Part shown: positions 1-9,655 of the stretch, piece after piece
How the letters are laid out: every line of letters begins with the position of its first letter
Numbering within the stretch: position 1 is the stretch's first letter
DNA from: Shewanella psychromarinicola
GTDB taxonomy: Bacteria; Pseudomonadota; Gammaproteobacteria; Enterobacterales; Shewanellaceae
Reading direction: 5' to 3'
DNA length: 64,000 nucleotides
NCBI RefSeq assembly: GCF_003855155.1
Contig: NZ_CP034073.1
Location: 2,666,001-2,730,000, forward strand
Notes under the pieces: generated by a model
Told to the model about the DNA's origin: nothing
The model's database searches: none
What the model saw: the letters and a program-made list of their open reading frames with translations, nothing else
Position numbers and translations under genes: made by a program

Positions 1-1
1 T

Positions 2-262
2 TACCTTAAAATTGATCAACGTTTTGTGCGTAATGTGACTGCAGAAAGTAATGATCTGTGTTTGTGCGAAGCGATTATCGTGATGGCCCATAAACTCGGG
101 ATGAAAGTGATTGCCAAAGGCGTTGAAACTGAACAACAACGACGTTTATTGGTGTTGGCAGATTGCGATTATGCCCAAGGATATTTATTTTCGAATGCAT
201 TATGTCGACACGATTTTGAGCAAAAGTATCTGGTGGTAAAAAGTGGCCTCATTGCCAGTTAG
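2..262 (+). CDS. EAL-domain protein (c-di-GMP phosphodiesterase type), C-terminal part
   Basis: The frame is open from the first bases of the window to TAG at 260-262, so this is the 3' end of a gene that starts upstream. It reads YLKIDQRFVRNV, then AHKLGMKVIAKGVET and CDYAQGYLFS, which are the last conserved blocks of EAL domains; these hydrolyse cyclic di-GMP. The usual glutamate of the IAEGVE block is lysine here (IAKGVE), so activity cannot be assumed. The catalytic EAL signature and any GGDEF, PAS or sensor domain would lie outside the window. About 25 residues follow the domain before the stop. Confidence 0.8.
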   Translation, partial: YLKIDQRFVRNVTAESNDLCLCEAIIVMAHKLGMKVIAKGVETEQQRRLLVLADCDYAQGYLFSNALCRHDFEQKYLVVKSGLIAS

Positions 263-423
263 TCAGCTGATATCCCGTTAGTGCGGTTATTAGTTCAAAA
301 TCTGCGTGACTGCTGTGATGTTATGGCTAATGTCATACTAGTGCCATCACTAATGTAATAGTTAATGGTGTTTAGATTAGTATATAATAGTGGCCTATTT
401 TTATTTGTTTTATTGAGTCTGTT

Positions 424-1695
424 ATGTCATTTACGTCGCTAGGGTTACCGCCATTATTACTAGATGCGGTTAACCAATCTGGGTATCAAACTGCTACTCC
501 TGTCCAACAAGCGGTGATCCCACTAGCGCTAGATGGCCGAGATGTGTTGGCCAGTGCCGAAACCGGTACCGGAAAAACAGCTGCTTTTGCGTTACCTTTG
601 TTAAGCCATTTAATGGCACAAGATCATTTGGACTTATCGCCATCGCACCGTTTACGTGCATTAATCATGACGCCGACACGTGAGTTAGCGATTCAGATTG
701 AACATAATTTAGTTAAATACAGCCAGTTTATCAACCTGACCAGCTTAGCCGTTTATGGCGGCGCGAGTATCAATCCCCAGCGTAAGGCATTAGAGCAAGG
801 CGTGGATGTGTTGGTGGCAACACCAGGACGATTGTTCGATATTATTGGCCAACATGAACTGGATTTATCATCAGTGACCCATCTAGTGATTGATGAAGCT
901 GACCGGATGCTTGACCTTGGTTTTGTTAAAGATATTGAAAAAGTGAAGCGTTTAATTGCCAGACAACATCAAACAATGATGTTTTCTGCGACCTATTCTG
1001 AACTAGTTAAAATGCTTGCAGCTAAAATGCTAAACGATCCTGAATATGTGCATGTTGAAACCCAAACTACAGCCGCCAATGTTGCTCAGCAAGTGTATAA
1101 AGTGGATACCCGCCGTAAAGCTGAGTTATTATCAGAATTAATTGGCAAACATAATTGGCAGCAAGTGATGGTGTTTACCAGCCGTAAAGAAACGGCAGAT
1201 CATTTACACCGTGAATTAAGCCTAGACGGTATTAAGTCATCGGTATTTCATGGTGATAAAAGCCAAGGAGCACGCAACCGTGCGTTAGAAGAATTTAAAG
1301 CGGGGCAGTTACGGGTGTTGATTGCCACTGATTTGGCCGCTCGAGGGCTTGATATCCAAGCGCTACCAAGGGTCATTAACTTTGAATTACCTGAAGAGTG
1401 CGAAGATTATGTTCACCGCGTTGGGCGTACAGGCCGTGCTGGACTTGGCGGTGAAGCGATTTCGCTGGTGAGCCCACAAGAGCTAGAATTACTTGCCGCA
1501 ATTGAGCAACTCATTGAGCAATCATTACCGACTTTGGTGCCAACAGGGTATGAAGAAGGGGCGCCATTACCTGCAAGGTATCGAGATGTAGCGCCAGAAA
1601 AGCCCAAAAAAGTGCTTAAGTACAAACGAGGCAAACCGTCGCAAGCCGATGCTAAGCCTACTCGAAAGGGCAAATATGCTAAAGCGAAAAAATGA
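424..1695 (+). CDS. DEAD-box ATP-dependent RNA helicase, RhlE-like
   Basis: This 423-residue protein has the DEAD-box motifs in order: Q-motif region (TATPVQQAVIP, about 23-33), Walker A AETGTGKT (about 45-52), PTRELA, the DEAD signature in VIDEADRMLDLGF, SAT (motif III) and the C-terminal HRVGRTGRAG. The tail beyond about residue 375 is lysine-rich and basic, as in RhlE-type helicases that act on rRNA and structured RNA. It would unwind short RNA duplexes using ATP. Its TGA overlaps the ATG of the next gene by four bases, so the two are probably co-translated. RhlE group is more likely than SrmB or DeaD because of its short length, but the exact paralogue is uncertain. Confidence 0.9.
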   Translation: MSFTSLGLPPLLLDAVNQSGYQTATPVQQAVIPLALDGRDVLASAETGTGKTAAFALPLLSHLMAQDHLDLSPSHRLRALIMTPTRELAIQIEHNLVKYSQFINLTSLAVYGGASINPQRKALEQGVDVLVATPGRLFDIIGQHELDLSSVTHLVIDEADRMLDLGFVKDIEKVKRLIARQHQTMMFSATYSELVKMLAAKMLNDPEYVHVETQTTAANVAQQVYKVDTRRKAELLSELIGKHNWQQVMVFTSRKETADHLHRELSLDGIKSSVFHGDKSQGARNRALEEFKAGQLRVLIATDLAARGLDIQALPRVINFELPEECEDYVHRVGRTGRAGLGGEAISLVSPQELELLAAIEQLIEQSLPTLVPTGYEEGAPLPARYRDVAPEKPKKVLKYKRGKPSQADAKPTRKGKYAKAKK

Positions 1696-2792
1696 TCACC
1701 AAGCCGATTAATACTAATATTATTACCGGCTTTTTGGGTGTGGGTAAAACCACGCTCATTGGCCAGCTATTAGCTCATAAGCCTAAAGGTGAAGTGTGGG
1801 CTGTGCTGGTTAATGAATTTGGCGAAATAGGCATAGATGGCGGGTTGTTAAATGCGACTGTGGCTGGTGGTGATAATCTTGCTACTGAGTCGGGGATGAC
1901 ACAAACAAAGAAGGCGGGTGTCGTCATAAAGGAAGTGCCAGGTGGTTGCCTATGTTGTGTGTCTGGCTTGCCAACACAAGTCGCGATAAATCAGCTTATT
2001 CAGCATACTAAACCAGACAGATTGTTGATAGAACCTACTGGGCTTGGTCATCCTGCCGAAATTGCAAAGCTGTTAACATCTGAATATTATCAGCATGTTA
2101 TTACACTACAGACTAGTGTGTGCCTAGTTGATGCCCGAAAGGTCAGTGATCCGCGCTATCAACAGCATGATACGTTTACTCAACAATTAACAATGGCTGA
2201 TGTGTTGCTGGCCAATAAAGCACAAGATTATACCGAAACTGATCATCTGCAATTACAGCAGTTCCTCAGCCAATTACACTTGCAACACACACCGCTTATT
2301 ACGGTCGATAATCACTTTACCGATGTTGAGCTGATCCAGCAGATATTATTGCGCTTAAATACGCCGACAAAATATCAACCGCTTAATACTTCTCAACGAC
2401 TACTGCGTCAAAAATCGCTTACCCAGACATGGCTTTCTAGCGCACCACCGCTGAGTGATATCGATACCCCTGAGTTTTCACCGGCCGGGTTTATTCATAA
2501 AACTAATCAAGGCGAGGGCTGTTACAGCAGTGGTTGGATATTCTCTGCGGCGCATTGTTTCCAGTTTGAACGATTTATGGCGTGGGTAGACACGGTTAAA
2601 TTGGATAAGGTGCTGAGGTTAAAAGCCATTGTTATTACCCGCGATGGGGTGTTGAGCGTGAATATGGTGGATAATCAGTTAAAGCTCGATGAACTTGATG
2701 ATGCGCTAGATACACGGGTTGAAATTATTAGTGATATGCCACTCGATGATAAGCTTTTGCAACAACAATTGCTGGGGTGTTTATTGGTTTAG
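1692..2792 (+). CDS. CobW/COG0523-family GTPase (metal chaperone type)
   Basis: 366 residues. The N-terminal G domain has Walker A GFLGVGKTTL (about 14-23), a CxCC metal-binding motif in GGCLCC (about 85-90), EPTGLGHP and a guanine-recognition NKAQD. A CobW C-terminal domain follows (GWIFSAAHCFQFERF). Family members use GTP to deliver zinc, cobalt or other metals to client proteins. The start overlaps the helicase stop (ATGA). The metal cannot be assigned: no Zur-type operator or zinc-enzyme paralogue lies next to it. YjiA-like or ZigA-like are the likely alternatives. Confidence 0.88.
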   Translation: MITKPINTNIITGFLGVGKTTLIGQLLAHKPKGEVWAVLVNEFGEIGIDGGLLNATVAGGDNLATESGMTQTKKAGVVIKEVPGGCLCCVSGLPTQVAINQLIQHTKPDRLLIEPTGLGHPAEIAKLLTSEYYQHVITLQTSVCLVDARKVSDPRYQQHDTFTQQLTMADVLLANKAQDYTETDHLQLQQFLSQLHLQHTPLITVDNHFTDVELIQQILLRLNTPTKYQPLNTSQRLLRQKSLTQTWLSSAPPLSDIDTPEFSPAGFIHKTNQGEGCYSSGWIFSAAHCFQFERFMAWVDTVKLDKVLRLKAIVITRDGVLSVNMVDNQLKLDELDDALDTRVEIISDMPLDDKLLQQQLLGCLLV

Positions 2793-2883
2793 TTTTTGCT
2801 ATAACTTCGTTTTTGTAATGATTTTAGTTGCAGGTAAGCGTTTAGTTATCCGTATTCAATAAATCGTTGGCAGTATTCAATAA

Positions 2884-2918
2884 AATAAGGGCATTGATAT
2901 GATATCAATGCCCTTATT
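2884..2918. terminator. Bidirectional intrinsic terminator
   Basis: A perfect 15-bp inverted repeat (2884-2898 with 2904-2918, 5-nt loop) lies between the convergent cobW-like gene and dld. The stem core is AGGGCATTGAT. It is A-rich on the left and T-rich on the right, so it can stop transcription from both sides. Confidence 0.85.
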
Positions 2919-2950
2919 GTTTATGCTATTTACTGTGATGGTCCGTTAGT

Positions 2951-5758
2951 TTAACGAGTACATTCTTCTAGTAAATAGGCTAAATGGCGGTAAGAAATAC
3001 CACTGTGTTGGGTTAAGCCGACTTCACACATACGGTTGGAGTAGTAACCTTCTTTAATTTCCGCAGGAATAAGCTTTTTAATGTTGCGCAATGCGCTGGC
3101 GTTAATTTCTGGCTTGTACAAGCCTTTTTCGCCAGCATAACCACAACAGGTAATACCTGCAGGTAATTGCACATTTTGAGCACAGGCGTCAGCAATAGCT
3201 TGCTGATGCGGCTCTAGCTTCATCTTACGAGCACTACAACCTTGATGTAAGGTGATGTTGCTAGTTTTCTTCGTGATAGTCATGTTAGGTAACATCTTGT
3301 CGTGCATAAACTCGACTAAATCGGTAATTTGTACTTTAGGATTACCGGTTAATGTGCGATAGGTACAAGACGTTCCATCAAGGATCACAGGAACTTTGCC
3401 ATTGTCAGACTGTTTACTCAGTGCTTCAATGAGTTCATCGCGCTTAGCATCGGCATTTTTGAAATCACCTTTTGATTCCCACATCTGACCGCAACATAAA
3501 TGACGGGTATTGTCTGGGACGATCACATTGTAACCTGCACGTTCGAGCAAGGTGATAACCACTTCAGGTAGCGTGCGGTTATCAGGATCTTTCGGGGTTG
3601 GGCCAAATGTTCTGCCGCCACAAGCAGGGAAGTACAGCACGCTTGGCTGTCCCGGTATATGCTTGGATGGCTTAGCCACTTTGCCACCTTTAGGGAAGTC
3701 TGGATTCCAATAAGGCACTTCTTTAGTAATTAAACGACCTGCTTTCATTAATGAGCCGGTGATGCTATCCCCCGTCACTTTATGCAGAATGCCTAAAATA
3801 TCAAAACCTGTGCTGATCACTTGGTTTACCGCACCAAAATGATTGGCTTGGAAGTCGAGCACTTTTTGTTCTGTGGTGGTGATGTAAGGTGTGCGCAGTT
3901 TACGCACCAAATTACCCATGCTGTTGTCAACTGGGCAGGCTATAGTACATAGCTGACAGGCTGCACAGGTATCAACCACATCATATTTGGCACTGGCACG
4001 CATTTCTGCGGCGGCTTTTTTATCACCCGATTGCTCTAAACGTTCAATTTCACGCAGAACAGCAATACGCTGACGAGGCGAGAAGTTCAGGGCTGTTGTC
4101 GGACAGGTCTTTTCACAAAAACCACACTCAATACATTTATCAACAAAGTCATCAACGACTGGACAAGGCTTAATATTTTTAACGTGTACTAGCTTGTCAT
4201 CATTGAGAAGAACCCCAGGGTTTAACAATTTACTTGGGTCGAAAATCTGCTTGATTTGCTTCATTAAGGTGTAAGCGTCGCTGCCCCATTCCATTTCAAC
4301 AAAGGGAGCTACGGCCCGGCCTGTACCATGTTCGGCTTTCATCGAACCATCGTACTTATTGACCACCATTTCAGCGACATCTTGCATGAAGTCTTGGAAA
4401 CGATTGATATCGTTTTGTGAGGCAAATGTCGGCGTGATCATAAAGTGGAAGTTACCGGCTAATGCATGGCCATAAATCACCCCTTCTGGGTAATTGTGTT
4501 TATGGAATAGTGCAGTTAAGTCTGCCGCAGCACTGGCTAAGTGTTTTACTTCGAATGCAACATCTTCAATAATGACCGATGTGCCCTTAGGTCTTGCGCC
4601 GCCAATAATTGGGAACAAACCAGAACGCATTGCCCAATATTTGCCATAAACAGCTGCATCATTGGTGAATTCAGTGGGACGTTCGGTGTCAATGTGGGCG
4701 ATTTTTTTAATCACATCTTTAGTGTATTGTACTAAGGTCTCTGGATCGTTAGCACGAGACTCGATTAATAAAATAGCTGAGCCTTCTGGTAAACTACTTA
4801 GCCACTCAGGCATGCCCGTTTTACCGGTAACCGATTTAATTGATGCCCAGTCGAGCAATTCTGCTGCAGCTACGCTATCGCCTATAATCAGTGGTATTGC
4901 GCTTGCGGCATCATCCATGCTGAAGAATACTGCCATGGCAGAAGCTTTAAACTTGGCTTCTTCAACCGTGTGATAAGTCACTTCATTAACAAAAGCGAGC
5001 GTGCCTTCTGAACCGACAATCAAGTGATTAATCAGCTCAAAGGGATCACTGAAGTCTGTGAGGGCATTAATACTGTAACCCGTGGTGTTCTTAATTGAGA
5101 ACTTTTTACGGATGCGGGCAGACAGGGTTGGATTCTGTTGAGTTAATTGCGCTAGACTAGTTAATGCGGTAATTAACGTAGCATGTGACTGGCTAAACGC
5201 CGCTTTAGACTCTGGGCAACCCGTATCGAGTTCAGTCCCATCGGCAAATATTAATTTAGCCGACTTAATGGTTTGATAACTGTTTTGCGCCGTACCACAA
5301 CACATGCCAGAGGCATTGTTCGCCACTATACCTGCAATTTGCGCCGAGGCTAATGTGGCCGGGTCGGGACCAATCTTTTTATTAAAGGGTTTTAACGCCA
5401 AATTCGCGTCAGAACCATACACCGCAGCCCCAAGGGTTATTGAGGTTCTATCTTCACTGATATCAATGTTTCTAAAACCATCATGGCCCAAAATAAGTAA
5501 AATGCCTTCACCAATTGCCTGGCCCGATAAACTCGTACCCGCAGCGCGAAAGGTCACTGGCACATTATGTATTCTGGCGATGTTAAGGGTTATTTTAACT
5601 TGTTCCGGAGTATCTGCGTGTACCACAATTTCAGGTACGATACGAAAGTAACTGGCATCAGTTGACCAAGCAAAACGACGCACAGGATCATTAGATACGG
5701 CGTGTTTGCCTAGTTGTGACGTTAACGTATCCATCACTTCTTTATAATTAATAGTCAT
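2951..5758 (-). CDS. dld: FAD/FeS D-lactate dehydrogenase (Dld-II type)
   Basis: The protein has 935 residues from the ATG at 5758. The frame extends upstream to 5800, but this ATG is preceded by an AAGAGAG ribosome site and begins MTINYKEVMD. It has an N-terminal FAD-binding PCMH-type domain (about 40-270, with RAAGTSLSGQAIGEG), an FAD-oxidase C-terminal domain (GHALAGNFHFMI, KAEHGTGRAVAPF), then two 4Fe-4S motifs (CIECGFCEKTCP and CAACQLCTIACP), and a C-terminal CCG-type half (LHQGCSARKM, CCGYAGEKG). This matches Shewanella Dld-II, which oxidises D-lactate to pyruvate and passes electrons to the respiratory chain. It lies 100 bp downstream of lldP on the same strand, so the two are probably one operon. 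Confidence 0.93.
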   Translation of the reverse strand: MTINYKEVMDTLTSQLGKHAVSNDPVRRFAWSTDASYFRIVPEIVVHADTPEQVKITLNIARIHNVPVTFRAAGTSLSGQAIGEGILLILGHDGFRNIDISEDRTSITLGAAVYGSDANLALKPFNKKIGPDPATLASAQIAGIVANNASGMCCGTAQNSYQTIKSAKLIFADGTELDTGCPESKAAFSQSHATLITALTSLAQLTQQNPTLSARIRKKFSIKNTTGYSINALTDFSDPFELINHLIVGSEGTLAFVNEVTYHTVEEAKFKASAMAVFFSMDDAASAIPLIIGDSVAAAELLDWASIKSVTGKTGMPEWLSSLPEGSAILLIESRANDPETLVQYTKDVIKKIAHIDTERPTEFTNDAAVYGKYWAMRSGLFPIIGGARPKGTSVIIEDVAFEVKHLASAAADLTALFHKHNYPEGVIYGHALAGNFHFMITPTFASQNDINRFQDFMQDVAEMVVNKYDGSMKAEHGTGRAVAPFVEMEWGSDAYTLMKQIKQIFDPSKLLNPGVLLNDDKLVHVKNIKPCPVVDDFVDKCIECGFCEKTCPTTALNFSPRQRIAVLREIERLEQSGDKKAAAEMRASAKYDVVDTCAACQLCTIACPVDNSMGNLVRKLRTPYITTTEQKVLDFQANHFGAVNQVISTGFDILGILHKVTGDSITGSLMKAGRLITKEVPYWNPDFPKGGKVAKPSKHIPGQPSVLYFPACGGRTFGPTPKDPDNRTLPEVVITLLERAGYNVIVPDNTRHLCCGQMWESKGDFKNADAKRDELIEALSKQSDNGKVPVILDGTSCTYRTLTGNPKVQITDLVEFMHDKMLPNMTITKKTSNITLHQGCSARKMKLEPHQQAIADACAQNVQLPAGITCCGYAGEKGLYKPEINASALRNIKKLIPAEIKEGYYSNRMCEVGLTQHSGISYRHLAYLLEECTR

Positions 5759-5858
5759 AACATGCTCTCTTAACACTCGAATGAATAGCAGGCACTGCAT
5801 GCCTGCTGCTGTTGTTGTTGTATTGCTATCGTTAGAATAGAAGCAACTTTATTGTGAA

Positions 5859-7511
5859 TTAAAATCCACCCCAGAAAAAAGCAATAGTGCCTGCCACTAA
5901 GGCATAACCTAGTGCGATAGGCATTGTTTTACGAATAATTTCAGACTCTCGTCCTGCCATTCCCACCACAGTTGCCGCAGCAACGACGTTCATGACACAC
6001 ATCATGTTGCCCGCATTAGCACCAATACCTTGTAAGGCTAGGGCCATTGCATGTTTCATCCCGATATTATCGGCAACAGTATATTGCAGGCCTGAGAACA
6101 TCATGTTTGAGAACGTAGCAGAACCCGACAAGAATGCACCAAAGATACCCACAATAGGTGAAACCCAAGCCCAAACTGAGCCCATGCTGTTGGCAAGTAA
6201 GTCTGCTAATGCAACCGGCATTGACGCTAGACCTGCGCCATTCTCACCTGAATTTAAGAATATTTTCACCATAGGTACAGACGCACCTAATGAAATAATA
6301 GTCGGTAGCATTGATTTGCAAGACACTGTGATTGATTGCTTCATGGCGGTAGGTTTCATTTTGAATAATACGAAACTAATTAAGCATACAATAATAAAGA
6401 AGGCACCTGGAGCATATAGCGTGGCAAAGCCTGCTTTAAGCTCTGTACCTAATAAACCAGTCCAACTAATGTTAAAGCTTAGTAACCAGCTCTTAAATGG
6501 AGCAATAACACGAGATAAGACTAACAACGCAGCCATAATGATGTATGGAGACCAAGCGGCAAGTTGTGTGAATTTTACCGGTGTTTGGTTAAGTGCTGTA
6601 TCTTCATCTGATTTATTGTCATTTTCGCTAAAGTCACACCAAGGTTTTGATGGTAGTAACCAGCCTTTTCTAGCGACAGGAATAACTAACGCCATACCCA
6701 CAAGTGCACCAATAACAGAAGGGAACTCAGGACCGGCAACATAGTTAATTAACCATGCTGGTATGGTAAAGGCAAAACCAGCAAATAAGGCAAATTTCCA
6801 AACTTGTAAGCCTTCCATGATGGATTTATTACGACCGAAGAAGCCGGTCAATACACAAACCATCACTAACGGAATTAATGAACCGGTAATTAAGTCAATG
6901 GTGATCATATGTTGAGCGATATACTGTGCATAACCTGCAAAGGTACCACCATGTTCAGCAATTTGAGCAGCAGCCATGTTAACGCCGCCCTCAGTTAGAC
7001 CTTGATCCATACCAAACAATACCGGTAAACCAATCGCCCCAAACGATACGGATGTAGAGTCACCAATTAACGCGACAACTGCTGCGCCAATAGGTGGTAC
7101 ACCTAATAATACCAGTAGTGGTGCACCGATTGCTGCCGGAGTACCGAAGCCAGCTGAGCCTTCAATAAACGAGCCAAACAACCAGCAAATAATGATTACC
7201 TGAACACGGGAATCAGCGCTGATGTTAGTAAAACCTGCGCGGATGGTGTCCATAGCACCAGAATATTTAAGCGTATTTAACAAAAACACTGCGCCAAAAA
7301 TGATGGTAAGCGGTGTTAATGCTGCGAGAAGACCTTCGACCACGGATGCCGCAAGAAGTTGCGTATCCATTTGCCAAATAAACAATGCTGCAAGGCCCGT
7401 AACAACCATAGATATGGGCATTGCTTTGGACGCTGGCAAGCGCATTAGAACTAAAAAGACCATTACGCTAATAATGGGCGTTAAGCTTGCTAGTAACTGT
7501 AATATTGTCAT
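5859..7511 (-). CDS. lldP: L-lactate/glycolate permease LldP
   Basis: A 550-residue, strongly hydrophobic protein with roughly a dozen membrane segments. It carries LctP-family signatures: GSFIEGSAGFGTPAAIGAPLL (about 114-134), SFGAIGLPVLFG, and near the C-terminus FLSGSATFSNMMFSGLQ and ALQGIGANAGNMM. It imports lactate with protons across the inner membrane. The ATG at 7511 has an AGAGG site about 7 nt upstream. It is first in the lldP-dld unit, which makes sense because the next enzyme oxidises the imported substrate. Confidence 0.95.
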   Translation of the reverse strand: MTILQLLASLTPIISVMVFLVLMRLPASKAMPISMVVTGLAALFIWQMDTQLLAASVVEGLLAALTPLTIIFGAVFLLNTLKYSGAMDTIRAGFTNISADSRVQVIIICWLFGSFIEGSAGFGTPAAIGAPLLVLLGVPPIGAAVVALIGDSTSVSFGAIGLPVLFGMDQGLTEGGVNMAAAQIAEHGGTFAGYAQYIAQHMITIDLITGSLIPLVMVCVLTGFFGRNKSIMEGLQVWKFALFAGFAFTIPAWLINYVAGPEFPSVIGALVGMALVIPVARKGWLLPSKPWCDFSENDNKSDEDTALNQTPVKFTQLAAWSPYIIMAALLVLSRVIAPFKSWLLSFNISWTGLLGTELKAGFATLYAPGAFFIIVCLISFVLFKMKPTAMKQSITVSCKSMLPTIISLGASVPMVKIFLNSGENGAGLASMPVALADLLANSMGSVWAWVSPIVGIFGAFLSGSATFSNMMFSGLQYTVADNIGMKHAMALALQGIGANAGNMMCVMNVVAAATVVGMAGRESEIIRKTMPIALGYALVAGTIAFFWGGF

Positions 7512-7837
7512 GCATACCTCTGCCTATAAGTGGGTATAAGTTGTTATTATTTGTTAGCATTTCGCTAACTAGGGCGTAATAGACGTTATTTAAGTGTTAA
7601 ATGTGTTGATCGAGATCATTTAACATACGAGAAAGTTTGTTGGCCGATGAAATTGTGAGGCTTGTCATGTATAGGGTTGCATGCGAGTGTTCAAGGTCAC
7701 ATCTTTTGAGGGCACAAAAGTTCATATACGGTAAAACCAAACGAGTCATCGATTGGGTTTACAATATAATTAATTAGTGGTTGTTAATGTGAAGAAGCTC
7801 ACTAGAAAAGAGAAAGTGTTGTGACGGGAGTCAAATG
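7512..7837 (-). promoter_or_regulatory. lldP upstream region with a palindromic operator candidate
   Basis: This 326-bp gap between nadK and lldP must contain the lldP promoter. At 7607-7618 there is a perfect 12-bp palindrome of TGATC arms around GA, extended imperfectly by TGT and ACA flanks on each side. It could bind CRP or a GntR-type lactate regulator. No other strong signal was seen. Confidence 0.35.
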
Positions 7838-8767
7838 TTAGAAAAGTTTACTTCCCCAACCTAATTTGTTACGTAACACATGGAAGTAATTGTGTCCTTT
7901 GGGATGGATGAGTCTTAGGCGTTCGTTCGAGCGGCGAATAAAGATTTCATCACCAGGTAATACCGCTAAATGGACATGGCCATCACAACTGACTTCGAGA
8001 TTTTCCCCATTATCAGGCGATACCACTAATTTAATGATGCTACATGCATCGACGACAATGGGTCGACAAGATAAGGTATGAGGAAACATAGGCACTAAAA
8101 TAAGCGCCTGAAGATTAGGGGTTAAAATTGACCCGCCAGCTGACAAAGAATAAGCCGTAGAACCTGTTGGCGTGGAGACAATCATCCCATCAGCGCGCTG
8201 GCTATACATAAATTGCTCATCGATATAAACTTCAAACTGGATCATATGAGCAATTTTACCAGGGTGAAGCACTGCTTCATTCACCGCGGTATTGCTGGAG
8301 GTTATTTTACCGTGGCGGTGAACTTCAGCCTCAAGTAAAAAACGATGTTCAGTTTCAAATTCTCCACCCAATACTTTAGATAAGGCTTCTTCGAAGTTAT
8401 CGGGAGGTAAATCGGTTAAAAAGCCTAAATTGCCGCGGTTTACGCCAATCACTGCAACATTGAAACGAGCCAATACCCGGGCAGCACCTAGCATGTTACC
8501 ATCACCGCCAACCACGATGGCTAAATCACAATGCTCACCCATTTCAAGTAGGTCCATTGAACAAACATCAGGGTCTAGCTCTGCAGATATTCGTCCTTCA
8601 ACGATAACCTTAAAGCCCTGCATACTTAACCAATGATGCAATCGAGTTATGGTTAGGTTAGTCCCTTGATGATGTGGTTTACCGATGAGTCCGATTGTCT
8701 TGAACATTTTAGTCATATTCGCGTTTGTTATGCCTTTAGGCCTTGAAACATAAGAATTGATCCCCAT
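7838..8767 (-). CDS. nadK: NAD kinase
   Basis: NAD kinase phosphorylates NAD to NADP. The protein shows the diagnostic [12 protein letters not shown] motif, GNLGFLTDL, the NE/D block [10 protein letters not shown] and [11 protein letters not shown]. The longest frame gives 309 residues from 8767. Internal starts at 8713 ([12 protein letters not shown]) or 8704 (MFKTIGLIG) would give about 288-291 residues, closer to E. coli NadK. None of the starts has a strong ribosome site. The 8767 start codon lies inside the -10 box of the divergent grpE heat-shock promoter, which mildly favours an internal start. The gene is divergent from grpE, the same arrangement as in E. coli. Confidence 0.95.
   Translation of the reverse strand: MGINSYVSRPKGITNANMTKMFKTIGLIGKPHHQGTNLTITRLHHWLSMQGFKVIVEGRISAELDPDVCSMDLLEMGEHCDLAIVVGGDGNMLGAARVLARFNVAVIGVNRGNLGFLTDLPPDNFEEALSKVLGGEFETEHRFLLEAEVHRHGKITSSNTAVNEAVLHPGKIAHMIQFEVYIDEQFMYSQRADGMIVSTPTGSTAYSLSAGGSILTPNLQALILVPMFPHTLSCRPIVVDACSIIKLVVSPDNGENLEVSCDGHVHLAVLPGDEIFIRRSNERLRLIHPKGHNYFHVLRNKLGWGSKLF
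8742..8767 (+). promoter_or_regulatory. Sigma-32 heat-shock promoter of grpE
   Basis: CTTGAAA at 8742-8748 and CCCCAT at 8762-8767 are separated by 13 bp. This matches the RpoH consensus (CTTGAAA, 11-16 bp, CCCCAT) in both elements. Transcription would begin near 8775, giving grpE a leader of about 100 nt. Confidence 0.85.
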
Positions 8768-8879
8768 AATATACTCAAACTTATTATAAGTGTGAGTTTT
8801 GCTGTTAATTTCTCAGTAAATGGACACTTTATTTATTGTCGTAGAATACCAAATTACGCATTTTTTAGCTGGAGTGAAA

Positions 8880-9485
8880 ATGAGCAACGAATCGAACAAC
8901 ACATCGCAAGATCAAGTGGAAGACGTGGAAACACCTGAAGTCGTGGCTGATGACGCAAGTTTGATAGATGAATTAACCCAAGCAAATTTTCGCATTGAAG
9001 AATTAGAGCAACTATTGGCTGAGTCTGAAACTGCGTTAGCTGAGCGTAAAGATGTTGAAGTGCGCGCGGCAGCTGAAACACAGAATATTCGTACTCGCGC
9101 GGCAAAAGATGTTGAGCAAGCACGTAAGTTTGCCTTGGAAAAGTTTGCTAACGAACTGTTACCTGTCATCGATAATATGGAACGTGCCTTACAGGGCACT
9201 AATCCTGAAGATGAGGCGACCAAAGCGATTTATGAAGGTGTCGATCTGACCATGAAAGGCTTTTTAACCTCAGTTGAGAAGTTTGGTGTGACTCAGGTTA
9301 ATCCACAAGGTCAAGCATTTAACCCTGAACATCATCAAGCTATTGGTATGCAGCCCAGTGCTGAGTATCCTGCTAACACTGTCATGATGGTAATGCAGAA
9401 AGGTTACTTATTAAATGATCGTTTATTACGTCCTGCTATGGTGATGGTATCTCAAGGCGGCGCAAGTGTGGATGTTGAAGCTTAA
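8880..9485 (+). CDS. grpE: GrpE, nucleotide exchange factor for DnaK
   Basis: 201 residues from the ATG at 8880, which follows a GGAGTG ribosome site; the frame extends upstream to 8820 without a better start. The N-terminus is acidic and glutamate-rich (about 1-40). A long coiled coil follows ([50 protein letters not shown]), then the compact beta domain containing [10 protein letters not shown] and [17 protein letters not shown]. It releases ADP from DnaK in the heat-shock chaperone cycle. dnaK and dnaJ are not in this window. Regulation by sigma-32 is directly supported by the upstream promoter. Confidence 0.97.
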   Translation: MSNESNNTSQDQVEDVETPEVVADDASLIDELTQANFRIEELEQLLAESETALAERKDVEVRAAAETQNIRTRAAKDVEQARKFALEKFANELLPVIDNMERALQGTNPEDEATKAIYEGVDLTMKGFLTSVEKFGVTQVNPQGQAFNPEHHQAIGMQPSAEYPANTVMMVMQKGYLLNDRLLRPAMVMVSQGGASVDVEA

Positions 9486-9561
9486 CGCGTTGACGTCAAC
9501 ATTTTCTGCTAGAGACGAGAACCATTAGCACTAGATGAATAAACACTAGTGCAATAGACAC

Positions 9562-9590
9562 AAAAAAGGACTGAATTTCAGTCCTTTTTT
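9562..9590 (+). terminator. Intrinsic terminator of grpE
   Basis: The inverted repeat GGACTGAA/TTCAGTCC is preceded by six A and followed by six T, about 75 bp after the grpE stop. It can also work in the opposite direction. Confidence 0.85.
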
Positions 9591-9609
9591 ATCTAATCTG
9601 TCGAGAACC

Positions 9610-9642
9610 CCCCGTGATCCGAGCGTAGCGAAAGTCGCGGGG
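9610..9642. repeat. IS left-end subterminal hairpin
   Basis: CCCCGTGA (9610-9617) pairs with TCGCGGGG (9635-9642) around a loop containing GAGCGTAGCG. The same arms occur at the other end of the element, as expected for the hairpins recognised by TnpA. Confidence 0.75.
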
Positions 9643-9655
9643 ATGAATCGATAAA

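Noticed and set aside
5992..6744. 250-codon frame antisense to lldP
   Set aside because: The minus-strand frame encodes a full lactate permease; this is a shadow frame.
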